Assembly (NCBI GenBank): GCA_949357655.1
Contig: CASHTG010000002.1
Coordinates: 930,001-994,000, forward strand
Source: Parascedosporium putredinis
Lineage: Eukaryota; Ascomycota; Sordariomycetes; Microascales; Microascaceae
Length of the DNA: 64,000 nucleotides
Direction of reading: 5' to 3'
In this document: positions 34,853 to 47,867 of the stretch, one piece after another
Numbering within the stretch: the stretch's first letter is position 1
How the letters are laid out: every line of letters starts with the position of its first letter
Made by a program: the position numbers and the translations under genes
Notes under the pieces: model-generated
What the model was told of the DNA's origin: nothing
Databases searched by the model: none
Seen by the model: the letters and a program-made list of their open reading frames with translations, nothing else

Positions 34853-37800
34853 TCAAGCCGATGATGGAAGCACAAGCTGGTCCGGCTTATAGAGCAACTC
34901 CTTCAACACATCGCCAATCTCTCCGAGAAGTTCATGGGCGACATCCCTCCAGGACTCGACCGTCACAATCTCAATCGTCAGCTCGTCACCCTTGACAAAC
35001 GCCTGGATCTTCCATTCGCGGAGAGGTTCAGCTTGAGCATAATACGTCTCCATTTGGCACGTCGTCTCCTCGAATGGGAGCTCTGTCACGTGATCCACAT
35101 CCTGGTGCACCACCGTGTCGTACCAGGTGATATCACTTGGCCAGTTTGTGCAGTTCTTGACGATTTCGGGCAGACCCATGGCTTCGAACGCGGAGCCTGC
35201 AATATGCTGGTCCTGCACGTGGAGGAGGAGGTCGGCTCCGGTCCAGCTCGGGTCAAACTTGACACGCACAGGCGCGTACTGCCAGCAAGGGCCCATGACG
35301 GTGTTGGCGTGGTGGAAATCAATGTTACGACCGCTCACAACCTCTCCGAAAGTGACATCGGCAAGCTTGGCGCGGCGGGCAAGAGTGAGGGCCCACACCG
35401 CGGTGGGGATGGTTGCGACTGTGGTATCCATCGAGCGGGCCGAAATATCAAAGGTCCTCTCAATGGCATAGTGGTCTGCATTTGTGACGGGAATGTCGGG
35501 CCGGAACATGGTCATGGAAGAGCCCTCGAGGAGCTCCTTCCAGTATCCGATTGACTCGGGGATGCTTCGCCGGACGACGTGTTGCACGTACGACGAGAAG
35601 GGGAGACTAGTGGGTACCGTCCGCTTCTCGTAGATGGCGGAAAGCTGCTTCAACAACAGAGGCAGGCAGATCTCATCATACTGCGAGTGGGAGATTCGGA
35701 AGATTAGGCAGCTCCTACCGCCAACCTCCTGCACATGGAACCACTTGACGAATGCGGAACCTAGAGGCATGCTGGTCTGGACATCGAGATCGCAAAGGTT
35801 GCGTGTGAAGCCTTCGAGGCCTTGGTCGATATGGTACTGGACAACAGGGGTGGGGAGATCCTCGAGCACGACACCAAGGTATTCTTCCTGGTGCTTCACG
35901 AAAACAGTGCGCAAGATCTCGTTCATGGTTACGAGTTCTTGACACGCCTTGTAGAGCTGGTCGCGGTCAACGGGAGAGTCAAAGTACATGATCTCGTACC
36001 GCGCCGAGAAGCGGGGATGCGAATAGTGCCGTCAATGGCAACGGCTTGCAGAGGCCGCACGGGCAGCACGTCAACCACCTTCCACCTCGGGTTTTCTAGG
36101 GAGTTGACCAGGACCGCAGCCGAGTTATCCGCATTGAACCCCTCCACGAGGGAGAAGGGTTTCGCGACTTCGTTCATCACGGGCTTGGAATCGAGCTCCT
36201 CGAGAACCTTGGCCATGTCATACAACGTTCGGTTCTGGAAAACCTTTGCCACCGTGAGCGTCCAGCCAGCATTTCTAGCCTCCGAGACAAGCTTCATCGC
36301 CGAGATAGAGTCGCCGCCGAGCTGGAAGAAGCTGTCGCCTAGACTGATACTCTCCTCCTCCATCTGGAGAACGCGCGACCAGAGTGTCCTGAGAGCCTTT
36401 TGCTTACTCGAGGTCGCCGAAACCGTCTTGGAACGTGCCTTGGCAACGACGTGGTTGGAAGGGAGTTGGCTCTTGAGTCCCTTGAGTTGAAGGGTTCCTT
36501 CTGAAGTAAATGACGCAAGTCGTCCAGTCTTGTAGAGGTTCTGCGTCACCTCAGGAAGCTGCTGGGTCTTGGCCCACTCGGGTGCTTCCAGCCGCTCAAG
36601 GGAAAGCTCCTTGGTGGTTTGCACAACGAGCTCTCCGAGGGCGCCGCGGGGAACCAAGCGGTCAGGGTTAGCAAGATCGACGACCCAGATGGCGTTGGCG
36701 CCCGGGAACTCCCCTCGACCTCGGGGGCGCAGGCCGCGCTCAGGGCCTGAAGACCCTCCTTGTCACTGTCGGCCAAGAATTCGATGTCGCCAAGGGCCTT
36801 TTCCGGTTCCTGGCAGAGCTGTTGAACGACGTGACCAAGCTGATGGAGAGCCTTGTCCATGGTCTTGACGTCAACAGTCTTGGAGTCAAAGCTTGCCATG
36901 ATCAAGAACCCCTTGGGGTCAAGAGAGCAAACGAGCATAAGGGCGTATGTATTAAACTTGAGAGCCTCCTGTGCTGCCTCTTCGTCACCGGCGGGTACCA
37001 GCCGGCTGGCAGGGAGGTCCGCATCAGGGTTGATCTGGTCGGGGTCCGCCGTGGGGTGCAGAACGATGCCGGTTCGGAGCTCGCAGGCTTGGAGGGCATC
37101 GGGACTTAAGCGGCGGATATGCTGCAGTCCAATATGCTCGTGGGGGATCTGCTGGGCGGTGTTGCTCTGAATACTGTCCAAGTACTCGCCCACAGACTCG
37201 TTCAAATCCACGTGAACGCGGATGGGAACCGTGGTGATCATGGGGCCTTCAATTAACTCGGCTCCGGCAATAGGTGCATTTCGGCCCGTCAAGGTCTCAC
37301 CAAAGACGACGTCCCGGGAAGCCGTATACTCGGATGCAACAAGAGCCCAAGCACCCCTGAGTACCGTCGCAACCGTTGCCGTGCAGTTAGCATGTCGGTC
37401 AATAGGGACGTAGTGCTCAAGAAGGGACTCGGCTTGGGGCTGGTATGAAGGCCAAGGAAGCATGGGGAATTGCGGGCCAGTGGCTCCCTCGAGCTTCTCT
37501 CTCCAGTAGCGCTCGCCACCTTCACGGTCAAGGTCCTTGAGGTACTTGATAAACTCGCGGAAGTGAGGTGAGGCGCTCGCAGGCTCGTCCTTGTAAGCGC
37601 GGTTGATGCGATCAACAACCAGGGGCATGGACCAACCATCATACAAGGCGTGGTGCATAGTTAGGACGAACTCGTGTGTGCCAGCGGCCTCATCGTAAAT
37701 CATCGCGTATCGCACGAGCGCCTTACCAAGCCCCATGGCCTCATCTCGGTCTTGGACGAGATACTCGTTGGCATCGCTGCCACGATACCACTCAATTCCC

Positions 37801-40678
37801 TTGTTGAGAAGGACCTGGACTAGGCCGTGCTCGGGGACCTGGATGATCCTGGTCCTCAAGATGGCACAATCTTGAGTAGCGGTGTTGAAGGCACCCTCTA
37901 ACTTGGTAGCCATGTCCAAGCTATCAAGCTTCACTACTCGCTGCGCAACATAAGCCTCCCTGACCTTCGCGGACAGAGCCATGAGCGCCTCTTGGAGAGG
38001 TGTACAGGGGTAGATATCCTCAATGTCCTCGACCGAGACGCCGCACATGTCGGCGGCAACAGCCTTGGCCTCAGCCGGTTCCCAGTTCTCAATCATGGAG
38101 AAGGGGGCCGCGGGTGCCGAGGCATCCGCGTCCACCTTTGCATGCGGGCCGCCATTTCCTTGAGAGTGGGGTTTTGGAAGATGATTGCAACGGTTAGCTC
38201 GAAGTTCTCTTCTCGGGCAACCGAAGCCAGCTTCATTGCCCTCAAAGAGTCGCCACCAAGGGCGAGGAAGCTGTCTTGCAGGCCAATCTCCGCGTCGGTC
38301 CCAAGCACCTTGACCCAGAGCCCATGCAGGGCTATTTCCATCTCGGTCTGAGGCTTTTCGATTGATTTTCGGAGGCGCTTCATGCTCGCGAGCTGTTCAC
38401 GGGACATGGATTGCCCAATTTCCTTAATCTTCTTCCTGTTGGTCTTGCCGGAGACGAGGGTAGGCACAAGAGTGAGAGGCACAAAGGTAGAGGGGATCAT
38501 GTAACGTGGGATCTCCTTCTCCAATTCTATCTCAGCATCAGAAATGGCGGTAGAAACCTCCTCCGAGAATTCCGTGAATTCGGGATCCTGTGTGTGGGAA
38601 GAGGCCTTGCTCTCTACCAAGAAGGCCACAAGAGTGGGCTCTCCGCCGCTTGGGTAAATGACTTCAGCAACAATTTGGGCGTGTTGTTGGAGATGCCTGC
38701 GCAAGTGGTGCTCTACCTCCGACAGCTCAACACGCTGACCGCGGAGCTTAACCTGCTGATCCTTGCGGCCGACGAAGGCGATAGAACCGGTTCCGTTCGA
38801 GTCGTACTTGACAAGATCACCAGTCTTGTACAAACGGCCCTGCCTACCCTCGAAGTCCCCGTGACCCTGGAGAAGCCATGTTGGGTCGCTGATGAACACC
38901 TCGGACGTTTTCCCAGGGTCATTAAGGTATCCGACACCAACAACGGGGCCCTCGACGAGGAGCTCGCCAACCTCGCCAACGCCAACGAGCTTGTTGTGGT
39001 CCTCCGGGTCCACGACCCAGGTCAGGCCGCCAACACCGTAGCCGATGTTGGTAGATACCTGGACATTGTTATTGACGGTACAACCGACAGTGCATTCGGA
39101 GGGGCCGTAGGCAATAACAACGCTAGTGTCCTTGCCCCATGTTGCAGCATCGCTAGCGGAGACGGCTTCACCTCCGAGGCCAAGGACCTCCAACGAAGGG
39201 ATAATATCCGAGTCGAGGACACGGGCTACGGAAGGAGTCATGTGGGCCATGTTCGCTCCGCTCTTTCGGATGGCACCGCTGAGATCGTTCATCCTATCGG
39301 CATCGGACGGCACGGAAAGGCATCCGCCATTTGCCAGTGTGCACAACATGCAGTCGATACTGACGTCGAATGCGTAGGAGGCAAAATCAAATACAATAGA
39401 ATGAGGGCGGTAGCCGACAGCGTCAGCTCTGGGCACGGCACCGCTCGCATAGTTCTCGTGAGAGATGATAACACCCTTTGGCTTACCCGTGCTGCCCGAG
39501 GTGAAAATGATGTACATTGGGCTGCTAGGGGGTACCTCGGGGAGAGAAACTTGGGCGTTATCCACGATCGGTACGGTACAGCTATCAGTGATAGATGGAG
39601 GAGGACTGGGCAGAAGCCTAGGAGCCACGTTGGGGACGGGAGAGAGCGGGGCATGCTGTGGTGAGTCCGATCCCCCATCCTGTACGGCGGGCTGAGGCTC
39701 CGGCAAGTGAATTCCCAGACCCGTAGTCGCAACATCGTCCAGGGTAGTTACAAGTTGAGGGAGAGTAGAAGTGTGAGAGGTAGGTTGAACAAGGTCCTCC
39801 GCCGTGGCGGCTTCTTGGGGAGGCGTCGTGTCTAAGGACTGTAGATTCTCGTCCACGGCTTCGAGGCCTTCATTTTTGGAGGACGATGAAGGGGACGGTT
39901 GGTGGGATGAGAGGGGCGGTGTGTGAGATGAAGAAACGGCCACCGGTAGGTCGTGGAGCTCGGCAGGCGTGTCTTCCGGAAAATTGGAGTTGGTATCGGG
40001 AATCAAGGCCGGGGACGGGTGGATAGATGACAAAGCGGCTTGGTTCCGGTAAATGTCGTCGCTTGGAACCACAAAGAGCTCCGCGGTAGGTGCAACGCGA
40101 CGGCCAAGCTCTTCCTGTCTCTTGGAGGTCAAGATGAACTGGGCCGTAGATTCCTCCGCAATGGTACGCAATCTAGCCTCTGGCTGACTAGGGTCTGTGA
40201 GGATGAAGGTGCCGCCCGCCTTCATGATGGCTAACACGCCAACAACCGTCCACATGGACTTTTCAAAGAGTAGAGGAACACGAGTCCCTACGCTGACGCC
40301 AAAGTGACAGAGCCTCAGTGCGAGACGAGTCGAATAGGTCTCCACCTCTCCGTACGCCAAATGGCCCTCCCATGACTGGACGGCAATTTTCTCAGGATTC
40401 TCGCGAGCGCGCGCGGAGATGGTCTGGTGTGTGCATTCCGTTATTGTAGGGGGCAGAGTGCTGTTCCACTGCCATATCTGTGTGAGGTCTGCCGAGGATA
40501 ACGTTGTCGGCTCATCACTAACAACCTCATTTGACTCGGGTTGCTCTGACGGCTGTGGTTGCTGGTCCTGCTGTGGTTCCTGCTTTTCAGCAGCGTCGCC
40601 TTGGGAAATTTCAGCAACTTGAGATGATGGCGTAGCCTCCACCAAGAGGCTATCGTCCTCCCCAACCTGTGACTGCAT
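34853..40678 (-). CDS. non-ribosomal peptide synthetase A-T-C-(A*)-T-C, SidD/NPS6-like siderophore synthetase
   Basis: About 1,930 residues from the ATG at 40,678, no introns seen. Domain order: adenylation (A3 FTSGSTGKPKG near residue 395; YGPSE; YKTGDL; GRKDQQVKLRGQRVE), thiolation (LGGDSL), condensation with intact HHALYDGW, a vestigial adenylation remnant (LVPRGALGELVVQTT), thiolation (LGGDSI), and a final condensation domain with SHSQYDE. There is no thioesterase. This layout matches fungal NPS6/SidD synthetases of extracellular fusarinine or coprogen siderophores, and sidI-, mirB- and sidF-like neighbours support it. By-eye specificity residues: D-V-D-H-G-G-A-V-G-(K). A Ser/Pro/Gln-rich insert of about 160 residues separates the A-domain N terminus from A3. 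One base seems lost at T3 38,137-38,139, C4 36,711-36,714 and G4 36,014-36,017 (plus strand). An unrelated product remains possible. Confidence 0.75.
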
Positions 40679-43600
40679 TGTGAGCTCGTATATTGCGGGT
40701 GTTCCAGAGTGATGCAACCGCGGGCCAAGGCAAACGATGTATGGAACCGACTGCAGAGTAGCGGGTTAGGTTGAAAGTGCGCGTGTTGGAGTTTATGATA
40801 TTCTTTGGACCCCCAGGACGCCGTCAGCAAAATAGAGGACGAGAAAGAAACGAAATCGGTCGACTCTCTGAATTAGTGCTATGGAGACAGGCACCGGAGA
40901 AACCAAGCATCCCGGTCCCCTGCCTTGGCTCTATTCCGAAGCGAGCCTGCTGGGTACCAAAGGAGCTGTCCCAGAGAGATACCTTTGACAAAGTGAAATG
41001 GTCGGGCCAGTTACCAAAAGCAGACTCGTGGGTGACCATCCCTGGTGTGACGGGGTGGGAGGGACGGAATTCGAGGCCAAACTCGTTTCGTTAAGCTGCT
41101 GTGGAGGGTCCCCGATGACGATCTAATGCGGAAAGGCGACGGTGGCGGCATGTGCTCAAGCTCCTCGGTCTGGATGTGGTCACAGTCAAGGAGGCCGTAG
41201 TGCGGCCTGTGTAAGAAGCATCTCGCGTGGGGAGGGACGAGGATAAGGTGGGGGTGGGCGAGAGAAGTGTGGAAATGCGGACAGGGAATCCCTGAAATGT
41301 GAGTCCCCTTTGGAAATAGCGTGCTGTGGCTACCCTATTTTGGTCTCTGAGCGAGGGGAGTATGGATAGTAGAGGGGAGGGTAGTGGTGGGGAGCGTGGT
41401 GGGTTCTTCACTGCTACCCTTCTTTTGTTTTCCTCTTCTTATCGTAGGGCAAAGGAATAGAGGTTCGCAATCCCGGTCGCCCTTGGCCGAGGGCGGTACA
41501 AGTGGTGTAGGCCCCAAGAGACGAGTCGCCTGGAGACGCCCGCGAGGAAACGCGAGAGACGGGGGCGAGATGAGGCGAGGTGGACAATGGACTCGTATGT
41601 TAAGCAGCTCCGCCGTGGATAGCACAATTTCCATAGGGCAGGGCCTAGTTCCGTACAATACCGGAGTCAAGTCCCGACTTCGGCATCTAGGGAGAACAAG
41701 AGGCCAAGGTGGGTACGGCGGCCCTCTTTTTTTTTTCTTTTCCTCTTTGGCGCTGCCGGTATGCGGAGGGGCGAGCTAGCTGAACACGGATATGTATGGG
41801 TGCTTGAGGCCGGGAGCGGAACAGGCACGCCCAGTGCCCTCTTCTGCTTGAGCCCTATTACTTTTAGTCGGCTCGTAAATGGACGCTTCGGAGAGTTCGG
41901 TAACAAATGAGTTGGCTTTGCCTTTGTCACAGGGGTAGGAGGATAAGCATTGCCGGGGGGTATCATCTAGTCCGGGCGGGAGGAGGGGCAGAGGAATCGG
42001 AGAAGAGTCTCCAATAAGCCAGGCGAGACCGGGATCCAGCCTAGATATCCCGGGTTGGGCAGAGAGTGCTTGCAAAATGATCAGTGTGAGAGATGGGTGA
42101 CTTGGTCAAATTGCACGTGGAACAGCATCGAAAAGGGCATTCTCCGGAGACCAAGCAACAGGCAAACTCGGGCTTGGGAACATGGGTTCCGGCGTGGGGA
42201 GGGGGTGGGAAATTGTGCGAACATTGACTTGATCGACCATTGTCCAAGAGGCGATGGGAGTGGGCGTGGGAGGTTCGAGCAGAACCCCTGGTCAGACATC
42301 AACGACAACAACATTGAACACTAGGGCCGATGGGTGGGCAAGACTGGGCGCTACATTCTACAGAACCAACCTTGGTGGGTGTAGTCAACTTGACCCTTTC
42401 TGCAATGGTGACGAGGAGACCCAGTTACCAGTTACCATGAATCTACAAGTACAGACGAAGCGGGGAGGGGACCTTCCTTTACAGGCACGGGCAGGGCAAC
42501 TTGGAAGGTGGGATGTTGAGAAAGTGTCTTGACCGATGGGAATCCTCTCCAAGTACAGAAAGAAGAAAGGGTGGACCTGCCACAATGTCCTGGTATAGAA
42601 CGGGTACAGTACTTCTAGGGATCGAGAGTGGAAATGGCAGGAGCAAGCGGTGCATAGAGGATACGTCCTTCACTAGCAGTCTCTTTGAATAGCGTTTAGA
42701 AAAGGGAACAAATGCAACTCGAAGAGGAGGGGGTTCATGGTGGGTAATTACGGGATGGTAGGGGCGCGCTAGATGGCGAGGAATTTAGTCTCGAGCGCTG
42801 ATTAGATTGATTGATTAAAAGATCTACGGCCCATTGTTTCCAATCATTATCCCAAATTTCGCGGTGGTGGAGTCGTTTCTTGGCTAACCACTCCTTGCAA
42901 GTACCAGACTCGAGTGGGAGAAAAGTCGACCACTTTTCCATGGGTCCAAACCTTGCCGAGGTCAAAGCCGTTGGGTCGAGTCAAGACCGTGCAGGCAGAT
43001 CTCGAGTATCGCCAAGGGGCAGCTTGCAAGCGAGACCCAGAGTTCAAACCCCATGCCTCGAACATACATGTAGGGTGCTGGCCGTGTTTCGGTCCTGGGT
43101 CCAACGCTGAGGGTGGGCCGAAAGTCTGGTGCAGAAATTGGTGTTGGATTGCATCGAGGGAAGAATTCGAGGCGGAGGGATAATACTATGTAGGCATAAT
43201 TCTGTTTTTTCTTCTTTTGGGGGAAGAAAAAGAACAAAGCAAGGAAGTACAAAGGTTCGACGCCGGTGTGCTGCAGGAACCAGACTAGTCCACACGGCTC
43301 GTACCAGGAGGGCACTTCTGGCGCGCTATTTTGGTACGCTTGTGAGAAAAGAGAAGAAAAAAACCCCTAGCAAAGGAAAAAACCAGTGATGCAAGGATAG
43401 TGTTCCATTGGATGGTGTTGCGGTCGAGTCTGCCGTGTCATTGAGGTGCTTCTCGATCATACATGTACACACGCCGCCCACACACAAAGACCCCCAAGAG
43501 CAGCTTCCTCGGCTAGTTGGGCTCCCAGCTTACGCTCAAAAAGGCCCTTTGATGCAAGTGACGCAAGTGCAAAAGAGGAGCTCATGTCCGAAAGCAGAAC

Positions 43601-46600
43601 GTCGATGAGGCCACGGCCACGGAGGAGCGTCCGATTCAAGCACTGGCAGGTCCTTGCTGGTGGGGTAGGAAGCTGCCAACAAGGGCGAGCATCACGCCGA
43701 CATTCCCACGGACGAGGAGGCAAATAGAATGAGGGGAATATCTCATCGTCAAAGGTCTCATTGGAAGATGAGGAGAAGGAGGAGGGAAAAGGAAAAAGGT
43801 AGGGTTTCAATGGGGAACAGAAAAGAAAAATTCCGGCACACCTGATGTTCAGGAATCGCAAGCGAGGTGTAACATTGCCGCCTTTTTCGGGCGCGACTCG
43901 CGTCGAGCACGGTGGTCGAGAGCTTCGCACCCTGGCTTGCCTGGGGCCGCAACGGACACCACCAGACGCCGTCCACAGCACGTCCAAGTGCCGAACTCGC
44001 AGAGATTTGCAGTCTGATGTGTCCGATGTGACATCAACTGGGAGACCAGGATATGGTACGGGACCAGTTACGGCGCACCACCCACGCACCACCACCGCAC
44101 ACCACTATTATCCATCATATGCACGCACGCCATCCAAGAAGGGCGACACACGGAGAAAAGGCAGGAGGCAAGGCAAGGGTCCCTCCTCAACTTGCAACCA
44201 AGACGATCGGGCCCTCCACTATCACAAGTACACACGAAAAGCAAACTCGGCAGGACAACGAAAAAAAAAAAAATGTCGGCGTGGGCGATTCACGAGACGC
44301 ACTGGATGCCTTCGCATTCGCCGCAAGAGAACAAGCCCCGGTCCGTCGTTTCTCGTGCATATGGCTACAGGTATTACCGCCGGGATGCAGCCAGTGCCGT
44401 GTGATGCTTGCTCGCGGTTGGTGGCCCCTATGCTTCCCCACTAGCGAAGAGACAATATTGCTATGTGAACCGTCGGTGCTCCTGATCGTTGGCGCTTCCT
44501 TGTTGGGAATGGCCGCAATGACTTGCAGATTGAAGATGTTTGTGGCCCATTGTGGCCAGGCACTTGAATGAACTCAGCTTCGCTCCAGGCTAAAAGATCC
44601 TCGAGGACAGACTCGGAAAGGCAGGGTGGGGAGGCACACAACCAAGGTAAAAGTACCATCCCTGTCACCCCTGCACAAACTGGGATTTTGTGTGGCTGGC
44701 ATGGCAAGATCAATCGCATCGACGTGAGTGGTTCATTTTTCTTTCAAACTCATTTTGGGAAGCTCGACAACGATCATCGGCCGACCGGTGAGGGGGTTAA
44801 GGCGCAAAAACGAGTCAACTTGCGCACGCGTTCGCCTCTTGGCCATTTCGAGAGAACCCTTCACAACTTTCACGAGCTTGATTGAGTGATAATGATGCCT
44901 GTGACTCGTAGGTGTGCATAATTCCCCCCTCCTTCTATATAATTGAATGCAAGGTGGTAGCCGAGTTGAGCAATCAGTCCGAGGTGCTGTCGTCGTCATC
45001 TTCGAGGACGGAGATGCACATCAATTAGAACAGCGTCGTAATACCCTATTAACCGTGGAGTCGAAATTGAAGGCGAGGCTTTCGAACTTTCGCAAAAATA
45101 GACAGCGTTGCGGCGTGCGCTTTGCTCCGGCCAGCAGCGGAGCATTGCCATTTTGTCGGTTTGAACATTGAACATTGGATGCCCAGAAACCCCCCCACCC
45201 CTTCGCCATCTCGACTACAAGGGCCAGATAATACAACACAACATTGCACACCTTGATGACAATGCTCACTAGAAAAGGCCATCACCCTGAATTTATGCAC
45301 AAACGTTCCCCACGCTTCGGAGACATGGGTAGGGAAGTGACGTGAGGCGTGAGCGTCCGCCGCCCTCAACCTACAGATCATACTCGGGGGACGAGGGGAG
45401 TCCAGAGCGACTCGCCAAGCAAACAGGGGCCTCCTCATCCAAGCGCCCTCGCCTCTCGATCGGGAAGCCTTGGGGGTTTAATTGATCCCTTGGGCAAGCC
45501 ACTGTGGGATGAACGAGGGTGGATCTCGTACCCGATGTCTCGTGTTGACATAAGGCAAGCCCGGCGGCAGGCATGTTCCGCCCTATCGAGAAGGCACAAG
45601 CCATCACCAACATGGCTCTCCCCTCTCGAAGATCTCTTTGTACGCGCGGGGGGACTCGAGCTCTAGAAGGAGTGAACAAAATTTTCTTTCGCCCGCGCGG
45701 GTTTTTCTTGTCAATCATTTCCAAGTTGTTGATTAGTCGCTCCGGCATTTTCCCTCATTGTCGATCTCCTCGTGCTTAAAGAGTGGCAAAAACAGGGAGC
45801 TTTCCAGGGATTGGCCAAATCTTGAGACTTCTAGCCCCGAGAGCGCACGCCATCCATGTCATCGATGAAAGGCCACAGCTCCCAAAGAGGCGCGCGGGGC
45901 GTGGGAGCATCTATGGATCTGGTGTGTAAGTGTATCATTCCCCGACAGGCTGAGGCTGTCAAGGGTGCCAGGGCGAAGGCGAAGCGTAAAATGAGAGGAG
46001 GCATAACAAACAACAGATTGCTGCAACCTTTGACGTCCTGTCAGTTTTCTTCCCAGCTTTGGTTTTTTTCTCTTCTTTCTTTGCCACGTCTTTATTCTTC
46101 AGGCGTAAGTGGTGGGTATGAGTTTGGGTCTGGGCGAAAGTCTTCAGCGAGTTAGTGAGTGGGGTGAAATTAGATCAGTGGCAGACTTGTGGAGTGAGGT
46201 CCTTCGGGCCCCTCCCCTCCCCTGTTCCTGTCCAGGGCAGGGTTGAATGGACGACATCGACGCAGCGACCGATATCGGGGTCTGGAGTTTTGGGCTCTCA
46301 AATCCACCGTTTCCGTGCCCCTAAGAGCGCCAGGGTGGTCTAGGTGATACGGTACGTGCCCAGTAAGCCCGTCAAGGCACACACACGCCACCAGCGCCAC
46401 CGTTTTGCGCCGCTGCCAAGCCAGCAGTCATCTTATCAGATCATCAGATTAGATCAAGAAATGAGCAAAAGAGGCAAGGTCCGAAGGGGAAGACGCCACT
46501 CAAGGACGGAAACATTCGACCCCACCCCATCTTGCCCATCAAAGCCGCTAACAACAAAGAGAATGAAGAGTATGGACAGAAGCTCGAGCACCCATCATCC

Positions 46601-47867
46601 CCTGACAAGGTAGCTGAGCGAGCTCTTCGATGCTTGCTTTTGCTTGTTTTTCCTCCCCCGCCCTAAAGGGAAATTAGCTAAAAGGCTTGTTGAGCGGTGC
46701 GATAATTCTTGAAATTCTCGAGCAGCCCCGCCCTGTCAGATTTGAAAGAAGAGGAAAAGAAAGACGAAATTATATCGAGGCGCCCTCTTCTTGACGGGCG
46801 AGACACCTCTGAGGGGCCGAAGATCCTGTGCAATTGCGTTTAACTCGACACTGCGTGTAATATCTCGAGGGTTCTGAGCGGATAATCGTCAAACGAGACG
46901 ATCTACTTTGGGACCCGTTCGCTCTTGAGGATCTACTTGTACTTTGACGAAAAATTTTTCGTTCTTCTCGATCTTCATCCCCTCCCTCTTCGGCATCAAG
47001 GTCCCCACCGTTTCTACTCTGATCCATGTCCAGTGCATCTACCATCTCTCGTAGCGTCTCCCGTCGTTGATAGATCCATGACGACGTACCATCACTACCC
47101 TAGCCTACGAGTTACACTTGGAAGTATTATCCCCAAGCTAAGCTGGTTTTTCTTGCCCCTCCTCTATCGGTGGCCGCTCTGTTTCGGCCCCTACCACACC
47201 ATCCACCATCCTTGTGCCGTCACTCCCCACGCACGCACGCATTCCCACTTGAGGGAGGTCGACCAAGCAGTGCTCGAATTCCGATGCCGTGGGCCTAGCT
47301 CCTCGATCACCGACAGCCCGCCGACTTGCATGAGCTGTACCCTAGTTTCCGTAGCAGAAAAGAGCTCCATTTGCAAATTTTCAAACGCAAGCATGAAGCC
47401 AGGTTTGCCGGGCGCGGGACAAACTCCGATCTGCTTGTTATCGTAGCTTAATAGGGACCTATTTTATCATTTTTTTCTTCTTCTTCTTCATGTCCCGCCC
47501 GCCCATCTATGTATGCACAAGCGTGAGCAGAACCCAAACGCACTTCCACTAGAAGTCAGGAGCCCGTCTTGTTGGACTGCCGGTACCTTGCGTGGCGTCG
47601 CAATCGATCTTAATTCTCATCGCACATTTTGCCATTGACCGACCAGAAGAACTACAGCCGGCTTCTCTTGTCTTTTTTTCTTTGTTAATCCCTCTCCATT
47701 TTCAAGGTCTTGTGCCAGGCCTTCGAGAGAGATAAAGTAAACCACAACCTAGCTTTGCCCTCTTCCTCCATTCTTCCGGACCGATCGAAACGAAGTCCTT
47801 TTCCCTCCCCCTTTCCCCCGCCTTGTTCGTGGACGCAGACAAAGTGAGTAAATTAAAGCGCATAATC
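40679..47867. other. 7.2-kb divergent intergenic region of the siderophore cluster
   Basis: Between the leftward synthetase and the rightward sidI-like gene. Many short open frames on both strands, none with family motifs; the longest (43,457-44,095 minus, 43,845-44,444 plus) overlap each other and have Arg/Pro/Ser/Cys-biased composition. The region carries one perfect ATCWGATAA site (46,433), an A13 run near 44,260 and a TTC repeat near 47,470. Long 5' leaders, non-coding RNAs or an unrecognised small gene are possible. Confidence 0.5.
46433..46441 (-). promoter_or_regulatory. SreA-type GATA site (ATCTGATAA)
   Basis: Plus strand reads TTATCAGAT, the complement of ATCTGATAA, matching the ATCWGATAA consensus of iron-responsive fungal GATA repressors (SreA/Sre/URBS1). 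It lies 1.4 kb upstream of the sidI-like ATG. Function inferred from context. Confidence 0.5.

Noticed and set aside
38411..39664. 417-codon plus-strand open frame
   Set aside because: It lies antisense to the adenylation domain of the NRPS, which has unmistakable motifs on the other strand. Treated as a shadow of a G/C-rich gene.
42735..42965. Trp-rich 76-codon minus-strand frame (MEKWSTFLPLES and onwards)
   Set aside because: Looks slightly coding-like but is isolated, short, lacks splice-linked continuation and matches no family I know.
43457..44444. Two opposing open frames of about 200 codons
   Set aside because: They overlap on opposite strands, have biased composition and no conserved motif; neither could be supported as a gene.
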